Assembly (NCBI GenBank): GCA_963692955.1
Contig: OY843587.1
Location: 1,240,001-1,304,000 of the forward strand
DNA: 64,000 nucleotides
Source: UBA5158 sp963692955
GTDB lineage: Bacteria; Pseudomonadota; Gammaproteobacteria; DSM-16500
Direction of reading: 5' to 3'
Shown: piece after piece, positions 61,818 through 64,000 of the stretch
Numbering within the stretch: position 1 is the stretch's first letter
How the letters are laid out: the number at the start of each line of letters is the position of its first letter
The notes under the pieces: generated by a model
What the model saw: the letters and a program-made list of their open reading frames with translations, nothing else
Told to the model about the DNA's origin: nothing
Database searches by the model: none
Made by a program: the position numbers and the translations under genes

Positions 61818-64000
61818 TTATAGTAAAGCCGATATCTCGTCTTTCTTTTTCGAAAACAAAAACACCACTCTATTTTCCGGCAGCGGCGAACTAATATAAT
61901 AACCTTGAATCATGTCGCAGCGATGTTCGAATAAATACTGAATTTGCTCGGCGGTTTCCACGCCTTCCGCGACGACTTTTACGTTAAGATTATGCGCCAT
62001 GGCGATAATCGCATTCACTACCATTTCTTCGTTTTGACTAGTCGTCGTGCCTTTGATTAGGCTCTTATCGATTTTAATCGTATTGATATGCAGATTTTTA
62101 ATGTAGATCAGCGAAAATTTGCCAGTGCCGAAATCGTCGATCGCGATATTCACACCCATTTCATGAATATCGTTGATGCGGCTCACGGTTTCTTTGTCAT
62201 CGTCTAAGAACGCTGATTCGGTGATTTCGATTTCCAAACAATGCGGATCAAGGCCCGTCTCATTTAAGATCGTCGTCACTAGCTGTGATGCGTCTTGCAG
62301 CTTAAATTGGTTTGGCGAAAAGTTCACAGACACCGGCAGCGGCACGTAGCCTTCGTTTTGCCAGCGTTTGTTAGTTTCGCAAGCGGTCCGTAATACCCAC
62401 TCACCAATTTTAATAATTAAACCGGTGCGTTCGGCAAACGGGATAAAATTAATCGGGTCGATCATCCCTAACGTCGGATGCATCCAACGAATCAACGCTT
62501 CCACACCGCAAATCATGCCATTTTTTAAATTTAATATCGGTTGGTAAAATAACACGAATTCATTGTTAGTGATGGCTTTGCGCAGCGCGGTTTCAAGCTG
62601 GATGTTTTCATACTTTTCATGACTCATTTCTTGCGTAAAGTATTGGAACACGCCGCCACCCGCGTGTTTCGCTTTATATAAAGCGATTTCCGCGTTTTTC
62701 ACCATGTCTTCTAACGAATCCGCGGCGTTCGGGAATACGCTAATGCCGATGCTGGCGGTGAGAAATAAATCGTGGCCATTGACTTTCACGACTTCCATCG
62801 TCGCGTTTAATAATTTTTCTGAAATGAGACTCGCAAATTTAGGATGCGCGATGTCATTGAGCAGAATAATAAATTCATCGCCTTCTAACCGCGCGAGCAA
62901 ATCGCCCGGCCGTAACAACGCGCCAATGCGGCTGGCAATTTCTTTCAAGACCGCATCGCCCATTTCCCGGCCGTAGGTGGTGTTAATCGTTTTGAATTTA
63001 TCTAAATCGAGAATAATAATGGATAACGTTTTATTGTTAACGCGGGAATGCGTCATGGCTTTATTAAAAATTTCATTGAAAAATACGCGGTTAGGCAGCG
63101 ACGTCAAGCTGTCATAATGCGATAAATTAACGAAATGTTCAGTCGCGGCGACGATGGGCATTTCGCCTTTTTTATATTGATCGATTTGATCGCTTAACTG
63201 CGCATTCGTCTTTTGCAAAGCCGCGGATTTTTTTGTAAATGAAGAATGTAAATCTTCGATGGTATCCAATAATGCATTAAATTCATTAGCGACATCGGTG
63301 ACTTCGTCCGAACCTTCGACGACGAGACGTTTATCAATTTTTTTGTGTGCGCGCACATCGGCGATGAAATCATCCAATTTTTCGAAACGCGTCAAGACCA
63401 TGCGGCGGAACAAACTCGATAACAAGATGGCGGAGATAACGCCGAGTAATATGACGATTACGATAAAATAACGATAGGCGTTTAAACCCGCCATATAAAT
63501 ATCGCGGTTTCTCACGTCACGGAAAAATCCGATCGGTTTACCAAAAATATCTCGTATCACGCTAAACGCCTCAATCGATTTATTGTCGATCGGTTGGCTG
63601 AAATGGCCATCGCCAGACGTCGCTGAGCCAAACACGGATTTTAAATGCGGATCTTGATTAATCTCTTGGATGCTATAGACCTGCAAATTCGTTTGCGCGA
63701 TTTGATTAACTTTTTTGACGATGCTTTGCGTTAAGAAGCGGCCTGCAATGAGGGTGCCGACGGAATGGTTGTCAGTGCCGTTGGTAATGGCGCTGGAGGC
63801 TACCAACATAATCTTGTTGTCCGCGCCGGATAAAACATAGCCGTGAATTTCAGCAGGGTGCTTAGGATAATTTAATAAGAGCGTGCGGGGCAACGCGAAT
63901 TCGCCGCTTGCTTCTTGGTATTGAGTATATTGCTGCGTGTCAGGATCAATCCCGGTACCATAAATCAATTTACCGCTATTGTCATAAAACGCCATCAAGT
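61818..64000 (-). CDS. GGDEF-EAL cyclic-di-GMP protein, 5' end beyond the window
   Basis: Partial: at least 726 residues are read, and the chain starts inside a periplasmic sensor domain, so the true start lies beyond 64000. A membrane helix (FIVIVILLGVISAILLSSLF) is followed by a HAMP-like linker, a GGDEF domain and an EAL domain. The GGDEF motif reads LEGDEF, with Glu in place of the first Gly; such variants may keep or lose diguanylate cyclase activity. The EAL motif (GVEALIRW) is intact, as are downstream motifs such as ITESAFLDD and IDDFGTGKFSL, so phosphodiesterase activity is likely. Confidence 0.92.
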   Translation of the reverse strand, partial: LMAFYDNSGKLIYGTGIDPDTQQYTQYQEASGEFALPRTLLLNYPKHPAEIHGYVLSGADNKIMLVASSAITNGTDNHSVGTLIAGRFLTQSIVKKVNQIAQTNLQVYSIQEINQDPHLKSVFGSATSGDGHFSQPIDNKSIEAFSVIRDIFGKPIGFFRDVRNRDIYMAGLNAYRYFIVIVILLGVISAILLSSLFRRMVLTRFEKLDDFIADVRAHKKIDKRLVVEGSDEVTDVANEFNALLDTIEDLHSSFTKKSAALQKTNAQLSDQIDQYKKGEMPIVAATEHFVNLSHYDSLTSLPNRVFFNEIFNKAMTHSRVNNKTLSIIILDLDKFKTINTTYGREMGDAVLKEIASRIGALLRPGDLLARLEGDEFIILLNDIAHPKFASLISEKLLNATMEVVKVNGHDLFLTASIGISVFPNAADSLEDMVKNAEIALYKAKHAGGGVFQYFTQEMSHEKYENIQLETALRKAITNNEFVLFYQPILNLKNGMICGVEALIRWMHPTLGMIDPINFIPFAERTGLIIKIGEWVLRTACETNKRWQNEGYVPLPVSVNFSPNQFKLQDASQLVTTILNETGLDPHCLEIEITESAFLDDDKETVSRINDIHEMGVNIAIDDFGTGKFSLIYIKNLHINTIKIDKSLIKGTTTSQNEEMVVNAIIAMAHNLNVKVVAEGVETAEQIQYLFEHRCDMIQGYYISSPLPENRVVFLFSKKKDEISALL

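Overview
The window comes from a gammaproteobacterium. The conserved block rne / rluC - yceD - rpmF - plsX - fabH - fabD - fabG - acpP - fabF - mltG - tmk - holB - tatD - lolC - lolD follows the order known from Escherichia coli, apart from the absence of yceF and pabC and the addition of unrelated genes beside rne. Between the housekeeping genes sit large A+T-rich genes without clear bacterial counterparts: ankyrin/solenoid, kinase-like, TPR and CaaX-ended proteins. That mixture suggests an amoeba- or host-associated member of the Legionellales/Coxiellaceae type. The taxonomic call is inference; no 16S or other marker is present.

Layout. 1-7.2 kb: a small secreted Ser/Thr-rich protein, pepN, fumC, a GNAT acetyltransferase, a palindromic dispersed repeat, a small unknown gene, a MarC-family membrane protein and serC. 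7.3-15.2 kb: one tightly packed unit of two tandem paralogous ankyrin/alpha-solenoid proteins, three overlapping minor-pilin genes (PilV-, PilW-, PilX-like) and an HSDL2-like short-chain dehydrogenase. 15.5-24.4 kb (minus): a DNA-repair cluster of a uracil-DNA-glycosylase-like protein, an OmpR-type response regulator, its histidine kinase, and an AddB/AddA-like nuclease-helicase pair, the last four with overlapping ends. 24.5-31.2 kb: a YcaR/Trm112-like protein, an exported kinase-like protein, RNase E, and a multi-pass membrane protein ending in a eukaryotic-type CaaX box.

31.4-44.3 kb: the fatty-acid synthesis / cell-envelope / replication block, ending in the LolCD lipoprotein exporter. 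A consensus promoter lies directly against the yceD start, so that message is probably leaderless. 44.4-50.4 kb: a 1533-residue protein with a degenerate M48 metallopeptidase domain at its N terminus and a kinase-like domain at its C terminus, followed by a TPR-like protein. 50.4-64 kb: comEC, a small unknown gene, a single-domain response regulator with a CHASE-like sensor kinase, then smc - zipA - ligA, a second copy of the palindromic repeat, and a GGDEF-EAL protein cut by the window edge.

The parts most worth attention are the large accessory proteins, which look like candidate host-interaction proteins, the CaaX terminus, the joining of ankyrin genes to a minor-pilin operon, and the joining of a two-component system to AddAB. 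I saw no tRNA, rRNA, CRISPR array, insertion sequence or prophage gene.
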